64,000 nt of DNA from Adiantum capillus-veneris (taxonomy: Eukaryota > Streptophyta > Polypodiopsida > Polypodiales > Pteridaceae). Of the stretch, positions 34,951 through 47,950 are shown one piece after another. Every line of letters starts with the position of its first letter. The first letter of the stretch is position 1. The stretch covers positions 153,449,057 to 153,513,056 of the forward strand of contig CM043952.1 of the NCBI GenBank assembly GCA_014529385.2. The letters are read 5' to 3'. The notes under the pieces are model-generated. The model did not search any database, had not been told where the DNA came from, and saw only the letters and a program-made list of their open reading frames with translations. The translations under genes and the position numbers were made by a program.

Positions 34951-35972
34951 TGAGGCGGTCCGGGGCGGGCAACAAGAGAGGCGACCTCTAAACACCCCTC
35001 AAGGCTCCCGTGCTGCTCAATTGGGGCTGGGGCAACCACAAGCACAACACAACAACAAACCCACAGCCAAACCCAAACAAGATAGGGGCACCACCTAGTT
35101 ATGGTATGCGAACTAGGACGCAAGAGAGATTTTGGCACAACCAAGAAGATGCACCACACAACACACACAAGCAACCTCACACCAAGACACACACAAAATG
35201 GACCAGAGAGAGCTAGAGCAAAGGGAAGAGAGAGAGAGAAAAGGATCTTGTGTAATACCTTATTTGTGACTTGCAAATGGAGATGGTTCGTTATGATGCT
35301 ATCGTAGAACTTGTACAAAACTCACTCAATGCTTAGTGATTGCTAAACATTGCCAAAACACACACACACACACTGTCTTAGGGTGTGGGAGACCTCTCAC
35401 CACAATACCCTCTTACAATGGACACAAAATTGGCAATGAAAAACACACTAAAACACTTCCTAAAATCAAGATCAACCGATAAAAACTCAAAATACACAAG
35501 TCACCTTGAATTCACCAAACCGTATTGCACAAATAGAAAGACGAAGATTTGAACGTCGAATCACGCCTTTGATGCACCAAACCTCAATTTATTGATGATG
35601 AAGGAGCATATACAATAGTGGTTTTGAGATTTGTGGAACTCACGCTCTCTCACTTGCAATGTGTAGCTTGAAGGCTTCTCTCACACCAAGAGTGAAGCTC
35701 ACAAGTGGTTGCTACACCTAAGTCTCTCCTCACGCATAGAGTGTTGGGGTGCTATATGAGATATTGGAGGTTTTTTTACAAGAAGGAGAGGGGCCTATTT
35801 ATAGGTTGGAGACCCCTCATTAAGATTATTAGAAATCCTAATTTACAAGCTAACAAATCAAGATTATGATTTTTTTGAATATCAAAACATTGCGGGCCTT
35901 CTTTGTCTGCTTGAGTCATGGGTGTGGGCTCAAAAGAGAGCATTATTGATGGTAGATAAGGTGAAAGTAAGT

Positions 35973-36026
<54 letters not shown>

Positions 36027-37648
36027 ACTATACACATGTCTTGAGGTGAGGTGTCTTTTATGGTTAGGTCAATGGCTATTTTGTGTTAGTATGTTAGTGG
36101 TTAGTGTTAGTAATCACTAGAAAGTTAATGTTACATTTACAATGGGTAGAATGAGGTGGATGGTTGAAGTAAGATGGTTGAATGAAGTGAGAAAATCCTT
36201 GTGATGGTGAAGCTTGAAGAAGTTTTGGACTTACTTGTGTAGGTTCTCAAAATGACTATCGACCTTCTTCTTCGTCTTCCCTTCTTTACGCCACCGCCGC
36301 CAAGGTTGATTATCGCGATGAAAATGGTAATTCCGTTGATGATATCTCTTGATTTGCAGAGGTTAATCATGGTACACATGCTGAATTTATGTATATATAT
36401 AAGGGGTAAGATGGAATTGTACTTTGGAAGTAATAGAGAGAGGCATAGAGATGGTGTATGTACATGGAGAGCTCATATGAGAGCTATGGGAGTAAGTGGG
36501 GAGGTTAATGGTGAAGAAGGTGAGAGAAACCATTGAAGGTGCAGGTTTGAGTGAGGGATTGAGAGAAATGTGTGTGTGTGTGTGTAGAAGTGTGGAAAGA
36601 GGTGAGAGAAGACTAGGGGCTACTTGTGGAAAAAGTGGGCAGACTGGGGTCCACTCAAAAAATCATAGCTCACCGCTGGTAGCTCCAAAAATCATGAAAA
36701 AATTTGAGGTGATTATTCAGAGCGTGGGCTACATTTTCTCTTTTGACCACTACTCCAAATTCGGAGTGGAGATAGGTGCCAAAATTCTCACCAAAAAGCC
36801 TGTTTTTATGCTTGCAAAAGTCTTTTAGTGGACCCCTCCTTTGTTGAATTTGTACAATGCATCCAAGAGTGAGCCCCTCCTTTGTCATATCATAATACAA
36901 AGCATCCAAGTTGCCCTTGACACATGCATGGAGGAGGATTATTGGTGAATAAAGAAATATATACATGATGGGACTAGTGTATGGACTATTCATGGACTTT
37001 AGCTCAATGAGCACATGGTGTTAGAATAATGAGTAAAAATAATAATAAAAATATGGAGGAGTTATGGATATGGAAAGATATTGGAATCATATGATATGAT
37101 CCCTCCTTGAATTATTTTGGGTGAAAGAGGAAAAGGTATGCAAGTAAATAATATAATAAAAGTAACCAATGAGTAGAAATCAATTTTTTGTTTTCCCGAG
37201 GGTGAGGGTGAAAATGTGGGAGTGATTTGTATAAAGGAAAAATATGAGGTTAGAGTATGTACATATTGGCAAAAAATATAATTATGGTGTAAGAGGATGA
37301 AAGAAGGTGTACATAGGTTTAATAAAACACACACCTAAGTAGAAATATTTAAATAAAATACCAAAATAATTATAAAAAATCCCTATATTTAGGCCATATA
37401 TACAATGAAATATTTACACACAAAGAGGCCATAATATACTTTTATTTTTTATTTTTTTTATTTTTTTTGGCTCACCTAGCCCAGTGACTAGCTAGCTGAG
37501 GGTTTTTTAAGAAAATATAGGAAAAGCCCCCTAACTCACACACGCCTATTTGCAGTGAAATGGTAGGGATAGCCATAGTGTTTGGGTGATTTTGGTAGGG
37601 TGGAGTAACTTAGTATAGCAATTATGGAGAGCCGAAAAACGGCTATCA
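34951..37648 (-). mobile_element. solo-LTR-like insertion of 2.7 kb
   Basis: The ends are TGA...TCA, flanked on both sides by ATGT (34947-34950 and 37649-37652). The sister copy has the undisturbed site GATGATGTATGGACCC at 58696-58711, so 2,698 bp were inserted. The minus strand has a TATA box (35796-35803). Contents are AT-rich with a (GA)n tract (35974-36024) and a (TG)n tract near 36570. No PBS, gag or pol is present, and no second LTR, so a solo LTR is the best reading. Short ORFs inside are not supported. Confidence 0.65.
35796..35803 (-). promoter_or_regulatory. TATA box in the solo-LTR-like insertion
   Basis: The minus strand reads CCTATAAATAGGCC, a strong plant TATA context, and defines the likely transcription direction. 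Confidence 0.5.
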
Positions 37649-38054
37649 ATGTATGGACCCAAAACTTCAAGAATGTCCAAAAGAGGGAATTCTTGTAAAA
37701 GGTTTATGGGGGGGGGGGGGATGTCAAAAATTTGAAAATATTGCTATAACTTTGCTTAAGTTTGCAGTGCAGCCATGGGGGATGATGACGTCTCTCACAA
37801 GGTATGATCCCACATGGGCTAGACCAACATCAGCCAGGGCTTGAAACCCAACATATATGACAAGAGCATGTAGTAGACGAAGAAAACCCTAAAGTATCCT
37901 TGTGGGCTATGGGTGAGAGGTGCGCACACGTGTGTGTGCGCGCACACACACACACACAGACCTTGAATCATGGTTTGGTTCTTTTTGTTGAAAACATGGT
38001 TTAAGCCTCCACTACCCTAGAGTTTTCAACTCAAATTTTTAAAGGTAGATTTCA

Positions 38055-38147
<93 letters not shown>

Positions 38148-39927
38148 CCTCAACTCACTGTTCCTTAGGAGAAATTTGGAAAATCAGCAACATTTTTTGC
38201 ATATTTATGTTATCTTCTTCTAGTTTCCAAGTGTTATTTTCCTTCTACCCTTGCTCTCAATTGGTTGCATCAGTGTTTGTGAGAAAATCCTCTTTCCAAA
38301 CATACACAAGTCCATGTTCTTTTTTTTTAATGAGGAAATTTTACACATCTATGCTATAGATTACCAAGCGCATTGTTTTTGACTAGCAACAAGAGATTTA
38401 CGGTTCCTGTCTATTCCCGTTTTGACCCTCTAGTTCTAGCGTGCCCAACTATCGACTGCCTTAGAGTTTCACCCATCTCTTGCTCGTGGTCAAACTCTAT
38501 ACACAATCTTGACTAGGAACGTTGAAGAGAATGACCATACTAGACAGAATCAATCAGACACACAGAGCAATGACATGGAAAAGGGATGAGCAATACAATA
38601 GGTGGGTTGTGCAACCAATTTCAAGGGGTTGTGACATGAAGTAATTATGTGAAGGGAAGTATTGGGGTCGTAGAAGCTCTTGCTAATGGGCATGTAGGCA
38701 TGAAATCATGATGTTGATGCACCAAATGGGTTTCTTCCTCTATGGCTCAAACATTGTGATCATTGTTTGAGAAAAACATGCCTCAGCTTAATAACATCTC
38801 TCTTAGGAATTTGCAAATGGTGGGTGAAAGACTAATGTAATGATCTATCCATTCGACCAGTTGATCATAAATTTTTTAGTTTCTTCTTCTTGGCTGCCAT
38901 CAAAGGCAAGCATGCAGATTAAGGGTTACATAAGCCTACATGCAGATTTTCTTTCTCTCCAACATATATGTGAGAGTACAGAAGTTATCCCTCCAACAAA
39001 TATCTCCGAGTAAAGAAGTAGAGCTAGAATGCTTCTTAATGAACCAAACAATGAAACCTCTTAATTTGTGTATGGAAGACTTGTACCTTTGACGTGACTT
39101 CCATGGAAGTTATCTTGCTTTTTTTAATTTTTAATTTGACAAAACTCACAATTGTGAGTGATTGTATTAAAATGCCAAAAAGAAATATACAAATCAGCCT
39201 CAAGCTCATGCCGAGCCTCGAGGGCAAATGTATATGTGAGAGTAGAGAAGTATTCTCCCTCCAACAAATATCTAAGATTAAAGAAGTAGAGCTAGAATGC
39301 TTCTTAATGAACCAAACAATAAAAACTCTTAATTTGTGTATGGAAGACTTCTACTTTTGATGTGACTTCCATGGAAGTTATCTTGCTTTTTTTAATTTTT
39401 TATCTGGCAAAACTCACAATTACGAGTGATTGTATTAAAATGCCACCAAGAAATATACGAATCAACCTCAAGCTCATGCCAAGCCTTGAGAGGCAAATGG
39501 TTACATTAGAGCCTATTTAGAAGTCCCTAGTAACATACTATTACCAAAAGCCCAATCATTCACATATCAAGGCTCAATCGGATGGCGAGAGTCACCATAA
39601 GCCAATTGTCCGAGTTTTGTCTTTTAGCTATCACATATATTATCTCATTGCTTTCTTGTACAATATCTGAGAAGCTAGCCACATAGAGGTCGCTATCAAA
39701 GACATGGGAGTTCTTGACACTTCATATATTACTAAAGAAACACTATTCCATACGGTTACATCAAAGCCTAATTAGAAGTCCCTAGTAACGTACTGTTACA
39801 CAAAAGGTGGTTTTCTTGTATCTTTTAACGCCTTGAGATGAATCATGGTAGATATTTAGCATATTTGTAGATTCATGTCCTTACAATATAATGTGTGTGT
39901 ATATGAAAGACATTTCATTCTCTTCAT
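37649..39927. repeat. copy 2 of the tandem repeat, left part
   Basis: It starts at ATGTATGGACCCAAAACTT, repeated at 58701. 37649-38810 matches parts of 58701-61300 (landmarks AAAGGTAGATTTCAAAT before a (GA)n tract, ATGAGGAAATTTTACACATC, ATTACCAAGC). It contains (GA)n at 38061-38146, a G12 run at 37709-37720, and alternating CA/TG at 37921-37960. It continues at 58211 after the L1E insertion. No ORF is supported. Confidence 0.75.
38968..39530 (-). repeat. 268-bp tandem duplication carrying two LINE 3' ends
   Basis: Two direct copies (landmark CTCCAACAAATATCT at 38991 and 39259). Each contains on the minus strand a LINE 3' tail with the hairpin CTCACAATTGTGAG (39145-39158) or its variant (39413-39426), followed by an AT-rich end. 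The LINE tail was inserted once and then duplicated with its flanks. Confidence 0.8.
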
Positions 39928-40373
39928 TGTAAGATCCTCAATTTTTGGGTCTCTTCTAAAAATAATAAAAATAACTTCTAATATCTATTTCGTCGAATTT
40001 TGATTGACAGTATTGAAAAGTCATAATTATGTCGGGATGTTACGGTGTGGCGTAGTTTACTTACGATTTTCATTAGTTGGTTAGATACTATTTGGATGAT
40101 CAAACTTAATGTAAAAATTGAATGGTAAGTGGGAGAGTTGACCACCAAAAAGCAAAGGCTTGTTTTTTGGAAAGAAAGAGTCTTTTTAGAAAAGATACGA
40201 GGAGCTTAGTTTAGAACTCTTTTTCTTGGAAGCCAAACTTCTTCTTGGAGTCTCTAAATCGCACATCGAAATCTGTGTCCTCAAGATTTTTTTTTTGAAA
40301 AGCCGCGAACATGCACGAACTTGTCTCTCCTTGCTCACTCTATTCTTAGCTAGTGCTTTTGGCCTTGAGAGCC

Positions 40374-40380
40374 TATATAA
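40374..40380 (+). promoter_or_regulatory. TATA box of the L1E LTR
   Basis: GCCTATATAAAGACC is a good plant TATA element at the expected depth in the LTR. Transcription from here would leave a long R-U5 and leader of about 2.9 kb before the first internal ORF. Confidence 0.55.
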
Positions 40381-42754
40381 AGACCTCTCTTCTTTTACTT
40401 TGAGGAGATGGATACACTCTTAGACGTGGAAGCTCTCTTGTCTTGACATCAGAATTACTTATCTATTATACGGAGTGGTGCAAGCTCTTCATCACCATGT
40501 CCATAAACTCTTCTCTCTCGTGAAGAAGAAGAAGAAGAAGAAGAAGGATACTCTCTCTCTATTTGCTTATTATCTTCTCTCTCGTTTCACGGTGTACGCG
40601 CTCTCCAGAAGCTTTCGTGGCGGATACCTCTATGTAGGTCTCATCACCGCTCTCTTGCGGCAAAGAAAGAAGCCTTTCGACAACCCCCAATCGATTCTAA
40701 ATCACGGTGAGAAACCATAAACTCCATAGTCATCATCTCTCTCTCTCTCTCTCTATGTCGTTTTTTTGCGTAGTCACCCTCTCGGTGATTGTTTTTTTGC
40801 ATACAAGTGCATGAATGGATTAATCAAGTCAAGTTGCCTCATGATTGTTTCATCATGTTTTACATGTTGATTTATGCACATGATGCGTTATGGTCACGTC
40901 CGTGCATAAAAAAAGCACTTTTCGTTTCACACCATAGAAGTGGTAGGAATACTGTTTTGGTCATAAATCACAAACCGTTATGAATCAGCCCGAACCCGTT
41001 ATACCATAGATAAAACAAATCATTTAAAACATTTCCTTTTAATTTGTCATCTGAAAAACAGGCAGGAGCTAAGAGATATGGTCAAAAAACAGATTGCTGC
41101 GCACTAAACCAAATTTTTTGACTCCAGGCTCTTTAAGGAACTACTATATAGATTCACTGGATGTGCAAATCCACTTAACCAATTGAAAAGCTTGATTAGA
41201 CTTGATGATAAATGAATTTAGGTCTCTGTTATCACTTCGGGAATGCGAGTTATTAATCAATCTATTATCAGTTTTACCTACACGACGTAGGAGTGCTATC
41301 AAAGGGGGATACCATATGACGTGGTAAGTTAACCGAGATGTTTTGATATGTTTTATGGTTTGTTTTGGTGAGTTGATTTCAATTATTGGATGGCCCTAAA
41401 CTTACATGGGAGTATATGGTTAAACATTCCGAACCGCATATGCAGATATGAATAAAGTGACTTTCTTTTAGGGTTACCGTTTGTTGTGTGAGTATCATAT
41501 GGTCAAAGTGATGTAATGGAGTGATAGTGTATATTATAGAGCATGGTTGGATGTTGTCAAAATTGGATTTTTATATCATGATTAGTCGCTGGTCGGACTC
41601 TATGCATAAAAGAATCACATCTTAAGGGTCACATGCGTGTAGACTCCGATTGATTGTTGCAGGGGATGTCTCAAACTCCAAGTGTGGGAGTTGGTTCAAT
41701 ATGATTATGATTTATGGTTAAGGTCTGAGATTCCCTCATTGATTATGGTTGATATTTTATGGTGGAAGTCGCTGTGGCTTATGGTTTTTTTTTCTGGATT
41801 GGGTTATGTTGCCGAAATTTTTGCAGCCATGTTATGTTGTAAAGTGGTTATACAGGATTGGTCGTGCCTCAGGTAAGTAGGGTGGAGAGCTCAGCCATGT
41901 GATGTGATTCGATTATGGTTTATGGTTTTTGGATTGGATCATGCAGTGATAAAGATGGTTATGATAGACGTGTAAGGGTAGAGACCCTGTACAGTTTAAC
42001 TGTTCGGAAAAGGATTGTTTGTGCATCTGGGAAGTACTATTGTGATTGGACTCATGTGTTATGTTTCTCATGGCAGCATCGCTACAAGACTAGGATCACC
42101 TACATCGCTTAGCCTTAGACTAAAGGGTTGCTGACCTGGGGCTTTGGTGGATCGGGGGTGTTGCCTAGGTCTTCTTCTTTTTGTTAGGCTCATCTACATG
42201 GTTAGTGCGTCGGGGGTTGAATGACCTACACGGCTAATGCGTTGGGAATCTTGCCTTGGATTTGTTTAAACATCCAGTGCTAGGCATCGAAGAGGCGGAG
42301 CGCTTAAACTGGTATGGTTGGTGTTGATACCCTACCACCTACTGGTATTTGGGATCCTTTCAGAGCTCAAGTTCATGGAGGGAGGCGAAGAGGCCTCACC
42401 TATGTGTGGCTCAAGTAGGATGGAGGTGTTCTAGCTCACTCCCGACAAAGTGAAATTCTCTCTCTCTCTCTGTAGTAGAGTGGAAGTGGATGCGTGGACC
42501 GATCGATCCATACACAGGGTCCGATGCTCTGCTAGTTTTGTCATAAAATTTCTGATGTTATGGTATACCCAGATTTTGTCATTGTATTAATACATGGTTG
42601 CCTGTTCCATGTAGATGGGCATTTAAAGATTCTCTGTATACCCAGATTTTGTCATTGTATTAATACATGGTTGCCTGTTCCATTTAGATGGGCATTTAAA
42701 GATTCTCTGTTGTCAATTTCTCATGTCTCTGTGCACTCTATTTCACCCTCCACT

Positions 42755-42761
<7 letters not shown>

Positions 42762-42841
<80 letters not shown>
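42762..42841. repeat. (CT)n microsatellite in the 5' LTR of L1E
   Basis: 80 bp of pure CT. The matching tract in the 3' LTR is about 40 bp, a direct view of length drift after insertion. Confidence 0.95.
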
Positions 42842-42844
<3 letters not shown>

Positions 42845-43118
42845 CGCAACGCGGTGTACACATATATTCACCCTCCACAATGTTATATTTTTGTTGAGTA
42901 CGCTTTCATTCATAACACCCATTCAGGGGTAGCATTAGTCGTTAGGTACCTCTGGATGCAGTCGGCTCATGGCCTAAACTCCATGCTTGGTCTGGCGCGC
43001 GCTGATAACTCCTCCCCTATGCAAATGCTTCCGCAACTCTGATGTATATTGAAAATTGTATAAAATTGTAAAATTGTATGTTTTGTACATAGACCCCTAG
43101 GGAGGGGTATCTCTCACC

Positions 43119-43130
43119 TGGTATCAGAGC
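43119..43130 (+). promoter_or_regulatory. primer-binding site of L1E, tRNA-iMet
   Basis: TGGTATCAGAGC is the classical plant initiator-Met PBS, two bases after the LTR end. Confidence 0.92.
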
Positions 43131-43300
43131 GAATGATTAAGGTTATAGGGATAGCCTAAATCCTGATACTAGTTGGGTTAGTTATGCATATTGAAAAAAA
43201 ATGGTTTTTATATAACACATTATTTTAAGGATATTATACTTGATTTTGAATCTTGGTTTTTATCCTTCTAACTGACATGAGTGATATGGTGTGTGTGTAG

Positions 43301-44195
43301 ATGAGTGACATCTTACCTCCAGGGATATGGGCGGATATACTCTCTCGCCTTATGGTGGAAGAGCATTTCCAAAATGGAGTGGAAGTACAAAGACTTGTCA
43401 CTACCACGCATAACGGGGAAGAGAGGAAAAGGTTGATGTCTACGGATTTCCTTGTACCAAATACCTTCAGATCTTGGTATTACTATGCTGCAAGGAATCC
43501 CAAATTTAGACCACCTCAACATAGACCTTCGCTTGTTGGGTGTATCGAGTGGATACATTCTAAGCTGGGGAAGGAAATTGTTGTCACAAACCAAATATTG
43601 TATATAAATGCATATGAGCTTACATTAAGACCAACAAAGGAAACGTGGATAGCTAGAAATATATTACCCTTAGTAATGGCTATGGGATGTTTCGGCATTG
43701 TTATGTTTAATGTATGGGGATGACAGTGCGAGAACAATGACCAACGTTCCTATAGTCCAGTACCTTGAAAGTTATTCTTTGACTTATTTGGAAAGTCACT
43801 AATCTACAACCCTCTCAATGTAAAGATATTATACAATGCCTACAACAGACCTTAGTGCCTTGCAGATTGTGCAAATATTCACAGCTCAGTTGGATGGAAC
43901 ACACCGGATGTGTTTCCAAAGGAATCTGCTTTCTTTGATGACTACTTCGAGTTCAGGAAGGCAATTATCCACATTGAAATGGGGGTACCTGTAACAAACA
44001 AATCTCTTACTCAATAATGGTACGACTCACACGCCAACGAAGAGATGTTCCAGCTGAAGATCGTAAAGGACTATTGAAGTCAACCATTAGATATACTGAA
44101 GGAATGGGACAACTATGCTCCATTGGTGGAAGGATGTCACAATGGATATTACCGAGTATATTATGTTAGAGCCACTAGGATTTATTAGAAACTTT
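43301..44195 (+). pseudogene. unknown ORF between PBS and gag of L1E
   Basis: The Met at 43301 opens 140 codons (MSDILPPGIWADILSRLMVE) to a TGA at 43721, with no known fold but normal protein composition, including WYYYAARNPKFRPPQHRPSL. Downstream, other frames keep protein-like sequence with stops (FGKSLIYNPLNVKILYNAYN; FDDYFEFRKAIIHIEMGVPV) to about 44195, so the ancestral product was probably near 290 residues. It is separate from gag, which starts about 200 bp later. L2E has an unrelated-looking ORF in the same position. Confidence 0.5.
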
Positions 44196-44390
44196 CGAAA
44201 TACCTTGTAGACTTTTGAAAACCCGAAGTTTTGTGATATCAAAATTTGATTGATTTATTCATTATTCTTTCTCCTATTTTCTTCTCATCTTATCTTTAAA
44301 CGTCTATTATAATTGATTTAAGAACTTCGAGTGGAATATAATATTTTGCTAAGCATGAACTTGGTTGATATGGTGCAGTAAGTTACCATG

Positions 44391-45536
44391 CCTCCTAGAG
44401 GAAATGTGGCTGCTGCTAACGCAAATGCACCTATTGTTCCTCAACACACCATCATCGATACAGACATCGATGCTATGCTTCACAAGTCTCAACCTGGAAA
44501 TTTTAGCAGGTAAGGCAAAGATGTAGGCAAGATTCTTGAAGATTGGATTGAGTACATGGATGACTACTTTGATTTGGCTCACTCATCAATAGTGAACAAA
44601 GCTATCATCGCTAAGTTCAAACTAGAGAAAACAGCCAAGCGTTGATGGAGAGACCATTGCACAGAGAACAATGTTGATCCTAATGCTGCAGCTTGGGATT
44701 ATCTTAAGACCCAACTTAAGAAGAACTATCAAAACAAAGTTTATCATTCAGACTGTATGAATGAGTTTCTTGATTGTACTCAAGGGACCAGAGATCTGGA
44801 ATCATACTACCAATATTTCTTAATCCTTGTCAAGTATGCTCTAGCAGGGATGACTCAAGAAGTCAAAGTAGCTCGATCCGTGTCAGGACTACATAATCCT
44901 ATGAAGACTAGACTTCAAAGTCTTTGTCTTACCAATTTTGCAGATGTCCTTGATGCAGGAAAACCCATTGAAATAGAGTTATCTACTATCGGAAAGAGGA
45001 AACCAGAACCTGTTTGTGTTTGTGAAATCAAAAGATCTCCTCCAGAGGAGGAACAAAGATCTAGAATTCCACAACAAAGAAGAGAGAACTTATTACGTAT
45101 GAAAGCTAGACAGGATCATTTATGCTACACTTGTTTTGATCCTGGTCATCAATCCAGGGATTGTCCCTTTAACAACTCAAGCTTCACAAGATTGGTGGAC
45201 AATTATGAACATAGAAACTTCAATTTGAATCAAAATTATGAAAACCTTAGACCCAGACCATCGGCAGTTCAAAGGAGCTTCAATCAGTAGAACTTTAACC
45301 AAAACCAGAGACAGCCTCAAAACCAGGGAAATTTTAGACAAGGCAATCCGCCTTTTGTTCGGAACGAACCGCCTGTCAACAATAACAACAATGGGAATGT
45401 TACTCATCAACTTCATCCAGGAGGAGGGGGAAATCAAAGACCTCAAAGAAGACCTCAAGCTAACAAAGCTCAAGGGGCTAGAGGTGAAGAAAATAAGGCA
45501 AACGCGTATGTTCATGCTGCATTTGAACATCAGGGA
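44391..45536 (+). pseudogene. gypsy gag of L1E
   Basis: The frame begins MPPRGNVAAANANAPIVPQH at 44391. The retrotransposon-gag capsid region follows (LEDWIEYMDDYFDLAHSSIV, then NEFLDCTQGTRDLESYYQYF), then a basic linker and a zinc knuckle CYTCFDPGHQSRDC (CX2CX4HX4C, near 45125), then an Asn/Gln-rich tail. Stops occur at about 44512 (TAA), 44644 (TGA where Trp is expected) and 45288 (TAG where Gln is expected); otherwise the frame is intact. It flows into protease without a stop. Confidence 0.85.
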
Positions 45537-45997
45537 GTGAATGAACAATTTTTAGTTATTCAAACCCCAACGGAGTATCAAGGTAACCATTCTACCCTAT
45601 TGGTTGATTCAGGAAGTGCACATTCTTGTATATCTCCTAAGTGCATCAGAAACCTCATTCTGACTGAACACCCTGATACAGACCTTACAGTAGAATTAGC
45701 TACGGGTAAGAAGGTCAGATCTTCTACTTCAATGGATAATTTTAATTTTCTTTGGATGGTCATAATACTTATGCAAACTTCAGAGTCTTCGAAATTTATG
45801 ATGGAATCCTAGGAATGGATTGGCTTAAAGCCAACGATGCTCACATACATTGTAAAGACGCTTCATTGACTTTTCAAAATGATAAAAATGCTAGAGTTAC
45901 AATTACTGGGAAACGGGGAAAGCCTAAGCTCAAACTAGTAAACTTTACCAAACTTATGAAGAGTCATAGAAAGAATGAGAGGATTTACACAGTAAAG
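45537..45997 (+). pseudogene. gypsy aspartic protease of L1E, truncated
   Basis: The active site is LLVDSGSAHSCIS near 45600, and the second conserved block IYDGILGMDWLKAND near 45800-45840 is after a frameshift at about 45735-45755. The protein-like sequence ends at KNERIYTVKL, where the L2E LTR array begins (45998). RT would have followed. Confidence 0.85.
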
Positions 45998-47950
45998 CTT
46001 TTAATTTGTCCTAAAAATAGAGTAATTCTGTTAAAGTAATTAGGTAAACTAATTATCTGGGCTTTACATAATTATCATGGATTCCCTAACATATAATTAA
46101 CCTCTGATAAATAACTCAAAGCAATTTGAATCAATTTACTAATTGCCTTCTTTTAATTTGTCCTAAAAACAGAGTATGTCTGCTAAAGTAATTAGGTAAA
46201 TTAATTATCCGAGTTTGACATAATTGTCACAGGTTTCCTAAAATGTATTTAATCTTTGATAAATAACTCAAACCAATTTGAATCCATTTGCTAATTTCCC
46301 CTATTTAATTTGTCCTAAAAATAGAGTAGTTCTGCTAAAGTAATTAGGTAAATTAACTATCTGAGCTTGATATGGTTATCACGGATTTTCTAACATATAA
46401 TTAACCTCTGATAAATAACTCAAATCAAATTGAATCAATTTACTAATCTCCCTCTTTTAATTTTTCCTAAAAATAGAGTATTTCTGCTAAAGTAATTAAG
46501 TAAATTAATTATCTGAGCTTGAAATAATTATCACAAGTTTCCTAACATATAGATAACCTTTGATAAATAACTCAAAGCAATTAGAGTCAATTTACTAATT
46601 TACCCCTTTTAATTTGTCCTAAATATAGAGTATTTCTGCTTAAGTAATTAGGTAAATTAGTTATCTGAGCTTGACATAATTATCACGAGTTCCTTAATAT
46701 ATAATTAAGCTCTGAATAATAACTCAAATCAATTGGAATCAATATACTAATTCCCCCTTTTGATTTATCCTAAAAACAGAGTACTTCTGGTAAAGTAATT
46801 AGATAAATTAATTATCCGAGCTTTACATAATTATCATGGATTTCTTAATATATAATTAACCTATGATAAATAACTCAAAGCAAATTGAATCAATTTACTA
46901 GTTTACCCCTTTTAATTTGTCCTAAAAATAGAGTATTTCTGCTAAAGTAATTAGGTAAATTAATTATCTGAGCTTGACATAATTATCACGAGTTTCTTAA
47001 CATAAAATTAAGCTCTCATAAATAACTCAAAGCAATTGGAATCAATATACTAATTTCCCCCTTTTAATTTGTCGTAAAAACAAAGTATTTTTGCTAAAGT
47101 AATTAGGTAAATTAATTATCTGAGCTTGACATAATTATCATGGATTTCTTAGCATATAATTAACCTCTGATAAATAACTCTAATAAATTGAATCAATTTA
47201 CTAATCTCCCCCTTTTAATTTGTCCTAAAAATAGAGTATTTCTACTAAAATAATTAGGTAAATTAATTATAAGAGCTTGCCATAATTATCACGGGTTCCC
47301 TAACATATACTTAACTAACTTAAAGAAATTGGAATCAATTTACTAATTTATCCCTTTTTAATTTGTCCTAAAAACAGAGTATTTTTGCTAAATTAATTAG
47401 GTAAATTAATTATCTGAGCTTGGTATAATTATCACTGGTTTCCTAACATATAATTAATTTCTAATAAATAACTCAAAGAAATTGGAATCAATATACTAAT
47501 TTTCCTCTTTTAATTTGTCCTTAAAACATAGTATTTCTGGTAAAGTAATTATCTGAGCTTGAAAAAATTATACGAGTTCTCCAGCATATAATTAACATAT
47601 GATAAATAACTCAAAGAAATTGAAATTAATTTACTAATTTTTCCCTTTAATTTGTCCTAAAAACAGAGTATTTCTGCTAAAGTAATTAGGTAAATTAATT
47701 ATCTGAGCTTGACATAATTATCATAGATTTTCTAACATATAATTAACCTCTAATAAATAACTCAAAGCAATTGGAATCAATTTACTAATTTTTGCCTTTT
47801 AATTTGTCCTAAAAATAGAGTATTTCTACTAAAGTAATTAGGTAAATTAATTATCTGAGCTTGAAATAATTATCACGAGTTTCCTAACATGTAATTAACC
47901 TTTGATAAATAACTCAAGACATTTTGATCAATTTGATTATTTTTCCCTTT
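45998..47950. repeat. tandem array of ~150-bp monomers, about 13 copies
   Basis: Each monomer begins near TTAATTTGTCCTAAAAA and contains GTAATTAGGTAAATTAATTA, TAATTATCAC and CTGATAAATAACTCAA. Starts fall at roughly 46005, 46154, 46307, 46456, 46609, 46757, 46909, 47063, 47215, 47360, 47510, 47650 and 47802. The monomers are very AT-rich and 80-95% alike by eye. It is not a CRISPR array: there are no separate spacers. Confidence 0.93.

Larger units (their letters stand above)
39928..43116 (+). repeat. 5' LTR of L1E (3,189 bp)
   Basis: From 40822 on, it aligns with 55765-58210 almost throughout. It has a TATA box 446 bp from its start, GAA and CT microsatellites, a (CT)n tract of 80 bp (42762-42841) that is only about 40 bp in the 3' copy, and a 73-bp tandem duplication (42563-42708) that is single in the 3' copy. 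It ends two bases before the PBS. Confidence 0.85.

Noticed and set aside
42560-43042. 160-codon plus ORF with long Ser-Leu run
   Set aside because: It spans the 73-bp duplication and CT microsatellite of the L1E LTR; the other LTR does not keep the frame.
45998-47950. Regular array resembling CRISPR
   Set aside because: Whole monomers repeat without unique spacers, and it lies in a plant LTR.
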